From: a virus
IMG/VR virus record: IMGVR_UViG_3300002835_007523
Coordinates: 1-64,000 of that record
Reading direction: 5' to 3' (one strand)
Length of the DNA stretch: 64,000 nt
Positions 1-6,596 of this stretch are shown here, piece by piece. How positions within the stretch are numbered: position 1 is the first letter of the stretch; each line of letters opens with the position of its first letter. The notes below the pieces were generated by a model. The model was not told where the DNA came from, ran no database searches, and worked only from the letters and a program-made list of their open reading frames with translations. Made by a program: the position numbers and the translations under genes.

Positions 1-225
1 CTTTGCCTCGATCTTATCAAGATCTTCTGGCTTGGTTTCAGCAATACCGCGATGGACACGAGTGCGGAAAGACTCTAGTGCCTCATCGAGTGAGACACCA
101 GCGTTGAACGCATCGCACCATGCCTGACGAACAGATGGCTTGCTGTATGCCTGATTACCGTTGAAGAAACCGGCGTCAGCAGCAATAGTCAATACGTCAG
201 TATTGGCGAGTGTTGCATTGGTCAT
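1..225 (-). CDS. Unknown phage protein, N-terminal part only
   Basis: An open frame of 75 codons reads from an ATG at 225 down to the window edge, so the C-terminus is missing. The start is strongly supported by an AAAGGAGGTGA Shine-Dalgarno sequence seven or so bases upstream (226-241 on the minus strand). The visible part begins MTNATLANTDVL and looks soluble and helical, with a PSVRQAWCDAFNAG stretch. I do not recognise the family. It diverges from the plus-strand Hsp20 gene, so the intervening region probably carries promoters for both directions. Confidence 0.75.
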   Translation of the reverse strand, partial: MTNATLANTDVLTIAADAGFFNGNQAYSKPSVRQAWCDAFNAGVSLDEALESFRTRVHRGIAETKPEDLDKIEAK

Positions 226-781
226 ATATATCACCTCCTTTCCATTGACCATGAAGGGAACGGCGTTCCCCCGTGCGTAGCGTGGAATCGAACACCATAG
301 AAGAATGGCAGCCAAGGTAGTCTTGGACACACGGACACCCAGCAGCAATGTTTGTTGCGGCGAGGGTATCGTCACCAGACCTACGCTATGAAAGGCAGGG
401 TTGGCAACCCATTAGAGAGCGGTGGTCTAACCGACCGAGTGCTCCTAGGGTAGCGACCGACCAAATCCGAAGTGTTGAAGGATTAGGGCATGGCTCCGCC
501 ACGCTGGTCGCTTGCGGGCTATTTCATCAACCGCTTGCCACTTAGATTATCTCCCCGCCGTCATACTGTCCGTTATGTCCGTATCGTCCCTATTGTCCGT
601 TATGCCCCCTATGGGTTATTTGTCCCTTTTGTCTAGAATCGCCAGGTTTGACAGACGACTAAGACCTTAGTTGCCTAGGCAGTGGCCTGGGGAATGATTT
701 ATCTAAGATCTTTGTTACAATTTGTTAGCTTGCCGAATTCGCGGGAGCTACAAATAACTTGCTTAACTAAAGGAGTTAATC
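226..781. other. Non-coding region between divergent genes
   Basis: About 550 bases lie between a minus-strand gene and the plus-strand Hsp20 gene. No frame here has both a ribosome site and a recognisable protein; the 65-codon plus frame at 348-545 has no Shine-Dalgarno sequence and no family resemblance. Two stretches look vaguely like tRNA parts on the minus strand (a GTTCGATTCC near 287-297 and a D-arm-like segment near 425-447), but no cloverleaf can be folded. The 567-638 part holds a nine-base repeat. Divergent promoters are expected here by position only. Confidence 0.5.
567..638. repeat. Nine-base imperfect tandem repeat, about eight units
   Basis: Reading in steps of nine from 567 gives TGTCCGTTA, TGTCCGTAT, CGTCCCTAT, TGTCCGTTA, TGCCCCCTA, TGGGTTATT, TGTCCCTTT and TGTCTAGAA. 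Units 1 and 4 are identical and extend to an 11-base match (567-577 and 594-604). The block lies in a non-coding region upstream of the Hsp20 gene. It could be an iteron-like binding array for a repressor or replication protein, or a remnant of a coding repeat; its position is all the support there is for a regulatory role. Confidence 0.55.
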
Positions 782-1219
782 ATGATGGCATTTATGGGTC
801 AAACCCAAAATTCAATTCCCTTTACAGCCTGGCCATGGATGGTCGGCTTTGATCGTCAATTAGACACTATCGAAAAAATCCACTCTTCTGTAGGTCGAGG
901 CAGTGGCTATCCTCCATACAACATCATCAAGAACGACGAAGATAGCTATGTCGTCGAAATGGCGGTTGCGGGATTCACAAAGGATGAAATCTCTATTGAG
1001 GTCCAAGACTCTGTACTCACAGTCGAGGGTGAGAAGGCGGAAGCGACAGATCGAGATTACCTACACAAAGGGATCGGTACTCGTAGCTTCAGACAGACCT
1101 TTGTCCTAGCTGAGTACGTCGAGATCGCAAAAGCGGCCCTAACTGATGGTGTATTGACAATCTCTCTAATTCGTGAACTACCGGAGGCTAAAAAGCCTAA
1201 GACTATAGAGATCATCTGA
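782..1219 (+). CDS. Small heat-shock protein, Hsp20/alpha-crystallin family
   Basis: A 145-residue ATP-independent holdase of the IbpA/Hsp20 type, expected in the host cytoplasm, where it keeps unfolded proteins soluble. The alpha-crystallin domain spans roughly residues 44-138, with the family's A-G-F turn at 63-65 and the conserved DGVLTISL strand at 122-129. A C-terminal I-x-I motif (I142, I144), used for oligomer docking, is present. The ATG at 782 is chosen because AAAGGAG lies just upstream; a second ATG follows directly. Related genes occur in T4-like cyanophages, where they are thought to help virion protein folding. It is the first gene of the plus-strand run, next to a proteasome-like hydrolase. 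Confidence 0.93.
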   Translation: MMAFMGQTQNSIPFTAWPWMVGFDRQLDTIEKIHSSVGRGSGYPPYNIIKNDEDSYVVEMAVAGFTKDEISIEVQDSVLTVEGEKAEATDRDYLHKGIGTRSFRQTFVLAEYVEIAKAALTDGVLTISLIRELPEAKKPKTIEII

Positions 1220-1257
1220 TATAGTTACCGGTGGCAGTCGCCTTTCACTGCCTTTAA

Positions 1258-1307
1258 GGATCCTCCTCTGTCTAGCTGCCTACCTCTCTTGCTACAGGGG
1301 AGGATCC
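1258..1307 (+). promoter_or_regulatory. Long hairpin between Hsp20 and proteasome-like genes
   Basis: GGATCCTCC at 1258-1266 is a perfect complement of GGAGGATCC at 1299-1307, and CTGT/ACAG continues the stem inside (1268-1271 with 1294-1297). There is no T-run after it, so it is not a standard intrinsic terminator. It may be an mRNA processing or stability element between the two genes; that is inference. Confidence 0.5.
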
Positions 1308-1332
1308 CCTCACAGCTTAGAGAGGAGCTGTT

Positions 1333-1899
1333 ATGACAACACTTATCGCCATACAAGGCAAGGGTTGGTCTGTCATTGGATGTGATTCAAGAGCATCAGA
1401 TGAAAACGGCAGATTAACTGAAATGGCAACACATAAGATCGTAGAGAACAAAGGTGTACTTATTGCAGGCGCTGGTGCATCCCGCGGATCTAATATCCTG
1501 CAATTTGGTTGGACTCCACCTAAGCCACGTAGTAGTCAAGATCTAGATATCTTTATGACTAAAACTTTTATCCCAGCGATGCGTAAAGCATTCATTGAGT
1601 CTGGTTATGATATGAAAGAAGATGGCGATGCCGCAGCTCACGATTCTCATTTTATTATTTCAGTAAGGGGCGTTATCTATCCAATATACGGCGACTACTC
1701 ATGGGATAGAGAAGAACGAGGTATCTACTACGCAGGTAGCGGTGCAGACATTGCATTGGGAGCGTTAGAGGCGATGAACTATAAACGTGTCAAGACACCG
1801 GAGGCCGCCGAAAAAGTCCTCCGAAAGGCGATTGAAATTGCTATACGACACGACGTGTATTCTGGGGGAGAGATCCGCACACACATTCAAAAGTCTTAA
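1333..1899 (+). CDS. Proteasome beta/HslV-like Ntn hydrolase
   Basis: A 188-residue protein of the N-terminal-nucleophile proteasome family, predicted to be a threonine peptidase. Removing the initiator Met exposes Thr2 as the nucleophile, with no propeptide, as in HslV. Counting that Thr as 1, the family's other active-site residues are in place: Asp17 (in CDSRAS), a Lys at 34, a Ser at 135 in AGSGAD, and Asp173 with Ser176 in the D-V-Y-S-G-G motif, which is closer to 20S beta subunits than to HslV. The GSGADIALGALEA helix is also typical. RBS GAGAGGAG precedes the ATG. No partner ATPase (HslU, ARC/Mpa) is visible in the window. It could act alone, form its own ring, or join host subunits; none of these can be told from sequence. 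Confidence 0.9.
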   Translation: MTTLIAIQGKGWSVIGCDSRASDENGRLTEMATHKIVENKGVLIAGAGASRGSNILQFGWTPPKPRSSQDLDIFMTKTFIPAMRKAFIESGYDMKEDGDAAAHDSHFIISVRGVIYPIYGDYSWDREERGIYYAGSGADIALGALEAMNYKRVKTPEAAEKVLRKAIEIAIRHDVYSGGEIRTHIQKS

Positions 1900-1946
1900 T
1901 TGCGTATATACAAAAAAGGCTCGCGTTTGATGAGAAGATTACTCCA

Positions 1947-2192
1947 ATGAAACACGACAATAACCAATTCAAGGTTAAGCGCAGAGAACCATATACTGTT
2001 TCTGGCGTTTCTGTTCCCGTGCTCCCCTACTACTATCTATGGTACGGCACCGGTTTAATCGCCCCATACGGCGGACCAGGGGGATCCAATCAAACCGCCC
2101 AAAATGATTTTGGAAAGGACACTGATGGTGCACGTCCGGGTTCCGGAAGCGCCGCAGCTGGTGGAGACGCCTCGGCTGCCGCAACAGTGTGA
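1947..2192 (+). CDS. Small unknown protein, Tyr/Gly/Ala-rich
   Basis: An 81-codon frame with a basic start, a P-Y-Y-Y-L-W-Y aromatic patch around residues 27-33 and a Gly/Ala-rich tail. No family is recognised and the ribosome site is weak. Its last 68 bases overlap the start of the downstream zinc-finger gene in another frame, so one of the two starts may be wrong. It is kept because it fills the gap in an otherwise dense run. Confidence 0.4.
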   Translation: MKHDNNQFKVKRREPYTVSGVSVPVLPYYYLWYGTGLIAPYGGPGGSNQTAQNDFGKDTDGARPGSGSAAAGGDASAAATV

Positions 2193-2346
2193 TTCCTGCT
2201 CCGCAAGGGCTATGGTTCACTGTTTACTTCCATTTGGGGAGTTATATTTCTGTTTACATCATTACAATAAGCATGCTACAGCCCTAAAAGGTAAAGGCGC
2301 TGTTTCGACCCTACTGGGGTCTACGCAAGTTGGGAGATCAGAGTAG
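2125..2346 (+). CDS. Small zinc-binding protein, DUF7455-like
   Basis: About 73 residues with CDSC near the middle followed by a hydrophobic strand and FCLHHYNKH. The C-x2-C ... C-x2-H-H layout matches the short actinobacterial DUF7455 proteins, thought to be zinc ribbons; function unknown. I prefer the ATG at 2125, which has GGAAAGGA five bases upstream, over the in-frame ATG at 2104. The stop overlaps the GTG start of the next gene by one base, suggesting coupled translation. A second protein of the same type is at 11926. Confidence 0.75.
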   Translation: MVHVRVPEAPQLVETPRLPQQCDSCSARAMVHCLLPFGELYFCLHHYNKHATALKGKGAVSTLLGSTQVGRSE

Positions 2347-3101
2347 TGGATCTGAATAAAGGTCAGCCTGGTATGGGCGGCAATGTTGTGCAGGCAGAGA
2401 ATACTCGCCCACGTTTTGGCAGCAGAGCTCTTACAGTTTTAAATAATCTTATGGGCCAAGCCTCAAGAAAAGAATTCATGGACTATCAACATAGTCTAAA
2501 TCTTGATCGTGATACTCACAGAGAAGCTACAAAAGTTACTGGAGATATTTTCAGAAAACGTGCAGACATGGAACACTGGAAAGAAGGCATTGACCATGTA
2601 CGCACTAATCCTAACGACCCAGATGGTCCAAAAGGTCCTATGCCACAATCTTTCCGTGTCGGTCAAGTAAGCCACGACACCGGTTCTTCTTATGCTAAAG
2701 ACATGCAAGATCTTATAAAGATGAAGCAAGACACTCTTAGACAACAGCAAGAACAAAAAGAGAAGAATAAGCAAACAAAAAATACAAACACCCCTGGTGG
2801 AAAAGGTGGCGGAAAAACAAAGAATAAAGTTTCTGAACCTAAAGAACGTCCAGGTACTTTAAAAGATACTACAGCTGCGTACAAAGCTGGCCACATTGAT
2901 GCTGAACAGGCTGCAGAGATTAGCCCTACCTTTGCAAGAAATTTAGGTAAGAAGGCTGCAGTACAAGAAGTTAAGGGTACTCCTGCAAAACCTAAGCAAC
3001 CAAAGCAGACTAAAAAAACACCCAACAAAGTTGCTAAACCAGAAACTCCTGGGTCAGTAAAGACCCCTAAACCACCTAAACCACCGAAGGTAGGAATGTA
3101 A
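2346..3101 (+). CDS. Basic lysine/proline-rich protein, unknown
   Basis: A 251-residue protein starting with GTG. The first 130 residues are mixed helical sequence; from about residue 135 to the end it becomes a Lys/Pro/Thr-rich tail (PAKPKQPKQTKK-like repeats) resembling linker-histone tails. That resemblance suggests nucleic-acid contact but is only compositional. It is directly followed by another very basic large protein, and the two may work together, for example as DNA-condensing or internal virion proteins. No family recognised. Confidence 0.8.
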   Translation: MDLNKGQPGMGGNVVQAENTRPRFGSRALTVLNNLMGQASRKEFMDYQHSLNLDRDTHREATKVTGDIFRKRADMEHWKEGIDHVRTNPNDPDGPKGPMPQSFRVGQVSHDTGSSYAKDMQDLIKMKQDTLRQQQEQKEKNKQTKNTNTPGGKGGGKTKNKVSEPKERPGTLKDTTAAYKAGHIDAEQAAEISPTFARNLGKKAAVQEVKGTPAKPKQPKQTKKTPNKVAKPETPGSVKTPKPPKPPKVGM

Positions 3102-3104
3102 CCA

Positions 3105-4940
3105 ATGGCAAGCAAAGGTAATCGTGTCCTAAAAGTAAAGACGGACAAAGCTCGTAAGATGGACCGTGAATACGGTCGCTCACTAAAGTACGTTACAAAA
3201 GGTAACCCAGAAGGTACTGCTGGCGTCGAAAAACTCCCTACTAAGGCAGATGTTAATCTTGCACGTAAAGGTAAGAAGATTACTGGTGAGGAAGCAACTG
3301 AGTACACCAGTCAAATCGATGAGTACAACGAAACTCGCGCAAAGAAAAGCTCTGGTGGGGCTATTCGAGGCGTTAGTGATGCCGAAAAGCGTTCTGCTGA
3401 TGTTGCTGTTGAACGCCCACTTAAAGTTAATATCCCTACCCCTACAGACGCAAAAGAAAAGGCTGCAGCAAGATTAACAAAAAGAGCTGAAGGCCTAGGA
3501 ATTGTTCCTGGAATGTCTGCTGGTTCTCGTAAAGTTGTTGAATCAGAGCTTGGCGACGTACAAAAGAGGTCTGCAGCTAAAGGCCGACGTTCACGTCAAC
3601 GTGAAGAAGAAGAAGCAATCGTAAAGGGCATAAAGAGGGATCAAGATCTAAAGCCTGGACAGAAGAGCACTCTTGATGTTATGAAGGGTAGAGCAGAGAA
3701 GTCTGCTCGTAAAAGAAAAATTGATGATGCTCGTACCGTAGATGTTGGGTATGCAGCAAACCAGAAGCAGATAGAGGGTGAATTAAAGGCTCTTCCTAAA
3801 TCTGCTGGCACTCGAAAGAGGCCGGGAGTTACCCCAAGAAGTCTTGGACTTACTGAGTTTGGTGTATCTTCAGGTACTCGCCCAGTTGAAAGAGAAGTAA
3901 GCATTGCGCCAAATGAGGCTGGAATTCGCATTACTCCAACAACTGAACGTAAGTTGGGAAGAAAACTTCGCTATAACATTGTTAAGTCTCAAACAGATAA
4001 GGCAACTCCGGGCTATACAAAAGCAGCCGCTGGAAGCGAAAAGCAAGCTAAAGATACAAATAAGGCTAAAGAAAAGAAATTTAAGAATACTGCAAAGCGT
4101 TCTCTTGCCGTTGCACGTAACGTAGACATGAGACGTGATGAAGAAAAGCAGGCTCTATTAACTGCTGCCGAAGGATTGGGAGATTCTCCAACAGAAAAGA
4201 AAGAGAAGCAACGCCTAACTACAAAGGCAGAGACATTAATCCGTCCTGAAAAAGTAGACATAAAGGGCAAGGGCGGAAGAATCATTGCTAGTGGTGTTCA
4301 ACTTGGTCCAGAGACTACAAGAACAATAGTAGACCCTAATGCACTAGATAAGAAATATACTCGTGTTGTTCCTCTTGGAGCTCCTCGCATGATGGAGAGA
4401 ATTAAGGGTATGGGACCAGTAAGTATTAAATCTGGTGCTAATGCTCCGGTAACCGATGAAAAGCGCATGGCAAAACAAGCGGATCCTAAGGTTCAATACG
4501 CATCAAATAAGGCACCTAAGCTAGAGATTGTTCCACTAAATGCTCCAGATAAGACTACGGGCCTACTTCTTCGTGGAAGCCATGAAGAAGCCCTACATGC
4601 TGTGGCAAAACACGTCTTTGGTGAGAGGAATGCAATGAAGAACATGAAGCATGTTCGTACATTTGCACAGAACCTATCTAGAAACAATAGACATGTTGGG
4701 GGAGAACAAGCACTTGTTTCTGGAATGCTTGGCGTTTTAAACAAGGGAATTAAGCCTAAGACTGATGCAAACGTAAATGAGCACGCAGAAATAGATACTC
4801 ACGCTACAAGAATTAACACTCTTAAGTCATCTATTAAGTCACACGCTAAAGAAGCTAAGGGTAGAGCGTCTCTTAAGGCCGAAGAGCGTGCTGGAAAGGT
4901 CGCTCAGATCAAGGCAGCGGAAAAAGAGCAGAATACTTAA
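3105..4940 (+). CDS. Large highly basic protein, unknown
   Basis: A 611-residue, very Lys/Arg-rich protein with few aromatic residues and long stretches that look disordered. The last third (about residues 480-560, around EEALHAVAKHVFGERN and QALVSGMLGVLNKG) is more helical and may be the folded part. ATG at 3105 starts four bases after the previous stop. Charge and size suggest a DNA-binding or internal head protein, but nothing in the sequence proves this. No known domain is recognised. Confidence 0.8.
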   Translation: MASKGNRVLKVKTDKARKMDREYGRSLKYVTKGNPEGTAGVEKLPTKADVNLARKGKKITGEEATEYTSQIDEYNETRAKKSSGGAIRGVSDAEKRSADVAVERPLKVNIPTPTDAKEKAAARLTKRAEGLGIVPGMSAGSRKVVESELGDVQKRSAAKGRRSRQREEEEAIVKGIKRDQDLKPGQKSTLDVMKGRAEKSARKRKIDDARTVDVGYAANQKQIEGELKALPKSAGTRKRPGVTPRSLGLTEFGVSSGTRPVEREVSIAPNEAGIRITPTTERKLGRKLRYNIVKSQTDKATPGYTKAAAGSEKQAKDTNKAKEKKFKNTAKRSLAVARNVDMRRDEEKQALLTAAEGLGDSPTEKKEKQRLTTKAETLIRPEKVDIKGKGGRIIASGVQLGPETTRTIVDPNALDKKYTRVVPLGAPRMMERIKGMGPVSIKSGANAPVTDEKRMAKQADPKVQYASNKAPKLEIVPLNAPDKTTGLLLRGSHEEALHAVAKHVFGERNAMKNMKHVRTFAQNLSRNNRHVGGEQALVSGMLGVLNKGIKPKTDANVNEHAEIDTHATRINTLKSSIKSHAKEAKGRASLKAEERAGKVAQIKAAEKEQNT

Positions 4941-4949
4941 GGCACTAGT

Positions 4950-5201
4950 GTGGGAAAAAGACGAGATAAAAGCACCACTTCTGCCGCCATACACGATAGG
5001 ACAGCAAAATCTGCACGTCCTTGGAATGATCCGGACGTTGTAGATGCTAATTCCTATCACGGAATGGGTAGAAAAGGCTTTGGAAGCTATAAAAAGGTGC
5101 ATGAATTTGAGAATACAATCGAAGATAAGGGCATTTTGTCCTCAGAAGATCGTCTTACATGCCGTCCTTGCGGTCAATTTAAGAAAAAATGTGGTTGCTA
5201 A
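4950..5201 (+). CDS. Small basic protein with C-terminal Cys cluster
   Basis: 83 residues from a GTG start. The C-terminus carries C-R-P-C-G-Q-F-K-K-K-C-G-C, four cysteines that could bind one zinc. The stop overlaps the ATG of the next gene (TAATG), a sign of coupled translation. Family unknown. Confidence 0.7.
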   Translation: MGKRRDKSTTSAAIHDRTAKSARPWNDPDVVDANSYHGMGRKGFGSYKKVHEFENTIEDKGILSSEDRLTCRPCGQFKKKCGC

Positions 5202-5365
5202 TGACTAAAACATACTGCAAACACGTATATCAAGAGGTTAAAGAGAATCCTTGTGAGTTTTGTGGCAAAGAAACTCACTCTACTAACTGGGAATTTCAAC
5301 ATCAACTGCACCGAGAGTGGATATCAAGCGGAAAAGCTAGCTTACAGGGCTGGTGGAGCATATGA
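5201..5365 (+). CDS. Zinc-ribbon microprotein, 54 residues
   Basis: Starts with the ATG inside the TAATG overlap with the upstream gene and ends in ATGA overlapping the next start. Cysteines at 6, 18 and 21 plus histidines (C-E-F-C-G-K motif) suggest a small zinc site. Trp-rich end (GWWSI). Support comes from the overlap chain and Cys spacing; function unknown. Confidence 0.6.
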   Translation: MTKTYCKHVYQEVKENPCEFCGKETHSTNWEFQHQLHREWISSGKASLQGWWSI

Positions 5366-5463
5366 GTTCAGTACAATTTGTTTGTCCAAAGTGCGGAAAA
5401 GTAAATCGAATACCCTACGGAGAACCATTAAAGTGCAAGGAGTGCGTACATGAGTTCCGGTAA
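5362..5463 (+). CDS. Zinc-ribbon microprotein, 33 residues
   Basis: A tiny frame in an ATGA overlap with its upstream neighbour. It has two paired cysteine knuckles, C-P-K-C and C-K-E-C, 14 residues apart, the layout of a complete rubredoxin-like zinc ribbon. At 33 residues it is a minimal ribbon, perhaps a partner or regulator for a larger protein. Its 3' end overlaps the next start by 14 bases. Confidence 0.6.
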   Translation: MSSVQFVCPKCGKVNRIPYGEPLKCKECVHEFR

Positions 5464-5584
5464 GTTTAAGTCCCATCATGGGTTCAATAAAACTCAGATA
5501 AAAGATGGATGGATTGTGCGTTTACGTAAAGATGGCCGTATTCAATCAAAATTAGAGCCATATCCTCGTAAAAAGGATAAATAA
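5450..5584 (+). CDS. Basic microprotein, 44 residues, unknown
   Basis: ATG at 5450 lies inside the previous gene; the stop overlaps the next ATG (TAATG at 5582-5586). The product is Lys/Arg-rich with a DGWIVRLRKDGRIQSKLEP core that looks like a beta-hairpin. Supported by the unbroken overlap chain on both sides. Confidence 0.55.
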   Translation: MSSGKFKSHHGFNKTQIKDGWIVRLRKDGRIQSKLEPYPRKKDK

Positions 5585-5823
5585 TGAAAAAACCTGGACT
5601 TCCCAACCACGGCATTTCCCCTCAATTTTTAAACTATGTGCCTTTAAATAAGCGTAATGTTATTCATATCGAGTCTGAAAATAAAAAACAAGACTTTAGT
5701 CATCGCTCTGATTACTGGAAAGACAAAAAGTACAGTCATGTTGCCCCAGATGGAACTGTTCACCCACAACGCTATGCAGATAGGCGTAAAGAACAAGCAG
5801 AATATGAAAGAAAGCACAAGTAA
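5584..5823 (+). CDS. Small basic protein, unknown
   Basis: 79 residues, charged, with a KDKKYSHVAPDGTVHPQRYADRRKEQ segment. Starts and ends in TAATG overlaps with both neighbours. No family recognised; same small-basic-protein style as the surrounding genes. Confidence 0.7.
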   Translation: MKKPGLPNHGISPQFLNYVPLNKRNVIHIESENKKQDFSHRSDYWKDKKYSHVAPDGTVHPQRYADRRKEQAEYERKHK

Positions 5824-6122
5824 TGGCTGAGAAAAAAGTTGTTGCTAAAGGTAAAGCCTATAAGGGCTCTAAACAAAATGGCGGACGTAAGATCGTTGTT
5901 GTTCACTACAAAGACTCTTCTGGTAAGTGGAGAACTACCTCTAAGAATGCCGCACGCCATGAGTACGAAAAGCGTAACGGAAAGTTGCCTAAGGGCACTG
6001 ACGTCGACCACGTAGACAACAATAAAGATAACGATTCCTCAGGTAACCTGCGAGCGCTATCTCACAGTAAAAATGTTGGAAAAGAAAACAAACGTCGTGC
6101 TGGAAAGAAGAAAAAGAAATGA
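5823..6122 (+). CDS. HNH nuclease-like protein
   Basis: A 99-residue protein with the HNH core of phage free-standing endonucleases: VDHVDNNKDND followed by NLRALSHSKNVGKENK (about residues 61-91). The HNH_3-type pattern D-H-x-D-x-N-x-x-N-D ... N-L-R is clear. The N-terminus (RKIVVVHYKDSSGKWRTTSK) resembles the strand region before such cores, and the C-terminus is a Lys tail. The last metal-binding position is Asn rather than His, as in many HNN variants. It may be a homing-type nuclease or a packaging-associated nicking enzyme; its place among small genes far from the terminase favours the former or a host-DNA role. Confidence 0.8.
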   Translation: MAEKKVVAKGKAYKGSKQNGGRKIVVVHYKDSSGKWRTTSKNAARHEYEKRNGKLPKGTDVDHVDNNKDNDSSGNLRALSHSKNVGKENKRRAGKKKKK

Positions 6123-6283
6123 TTCCACAACCACCTCAGATTCCAGATGACTGGAAACCCGGTAGAGACTGGACCTCTGAAATAAAAGAGGCCGGTAGAT
6201 CTATGGCTGCAAGCCGCAAGTCCATAGCTAAAAAGTATCAGGAAAAAAATCTGGAGGCAGAAGAAGATGCCCGCGACTACTAA
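6119..6283 (+). CDS. Microprotein, 54 residues, unknown
   Basis: ATG at 6119 overlaps the upstream stop (ATGA) and the end overlaps the DUF6321 gene by 17 bases. The N-terminus is Pro-rich (MIPQPPQIPDDWKPGRDW), the rest a charged helix. Kept because of the overlaps; function unknown. Confidence 0.55.
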   Translation: MIPQPPQIPDDWKPGRDWTSEIKEAGRSMAASRKSIAKKYQEKNLEAEEDARDY

Positions 6284-6569
6284 GAAAAAGAAGAAGCACC
6301 ATAAGAGTCCGGCCTGGACACGCTCTGAGGGCAAGAACCCCGAGGGCGGACTAAACGCCAAAGGACGTGCCTCCTACAATCGAGAGACTGGTGGCAATCT
6401 AAAGGCCCCTGTAAAGAAGGCTGAAGCAGCTAAATCTAAGAAGTCAGCTGCTCGTCGCAAGTCCTTCTGTGCCCGTATGGAGGGTATGAAAAAACGCAAT
6501 ACGTCTAGCAAGACTGCTAGAGATCCAAATAGTAGAATTAACAAATCCCTTCGCGCATGGGATTGTTAA
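6267..6569 (+). CDS. DUF6321 domain protein
   Basis: 100 residues, basic. It carries the hallmark segments of DUF6321 phage proteins: GKNPEGGLNAKGRASYNRETGG, then ARRKSFCARMEGMKKR and RDPNSRINKSLRAW. These Arg/Lys and Asn/Ser motifs suggest nucleic-acid binding, but the family's role is not known to me. RBS GGAGGCAGAAG precedes the ATG inside the previous gene. Last gene of the small-protein chain. Confidence 0.85.
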   Translation: MPATTKKKKKHHKSPAWTRSEGKNPEGGLNAKGRASYNRETGGNLKAPVKKAEAAKSKKSAARRKSFCARMEGMKKRNTSSKTARDPNSRINKSLRAWDC

Positions 6570-6596
6570 AACCTCTCTAGAGAATAGGAAATTTTA

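Noticed and set aside
270-450. Possible tRNA genes on the minus strand (T-loop-like GTTCGATTCC near 290; D-arm-like segment near 430)
   Set aside because: The T-stem does not pair, and no anticodon stem or acceptor stem of the right length can be folded. At most decayed remnants; a tRNAscan run would settle it.
348-545. 65-codon plus-strand frame
   Set aside because: No ribosome site, no hydrophobic or domain pattern, and it lies in the divergent non-coding region.
567-638. CRISPR array
   Set aside because: The nine-base units are direct tandem copies with no spacers, and no cas genes are present.
2690-3307. 205-codon minus-strand frame
   Set aside because: Antisense of the Lys/Pro-rich genes; a Phe/Leu/Val-rich product is expected from AAG/AAA-rich coding DNA, and there is no ribosome site.
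5253-5453. 66-codon plus-strand frame covering the zinc-ribbon microgenes
   Set aside because: The frames at 5201-5365 and 5362-5463 have interlocked starts and paired cysteines; this one has neither.
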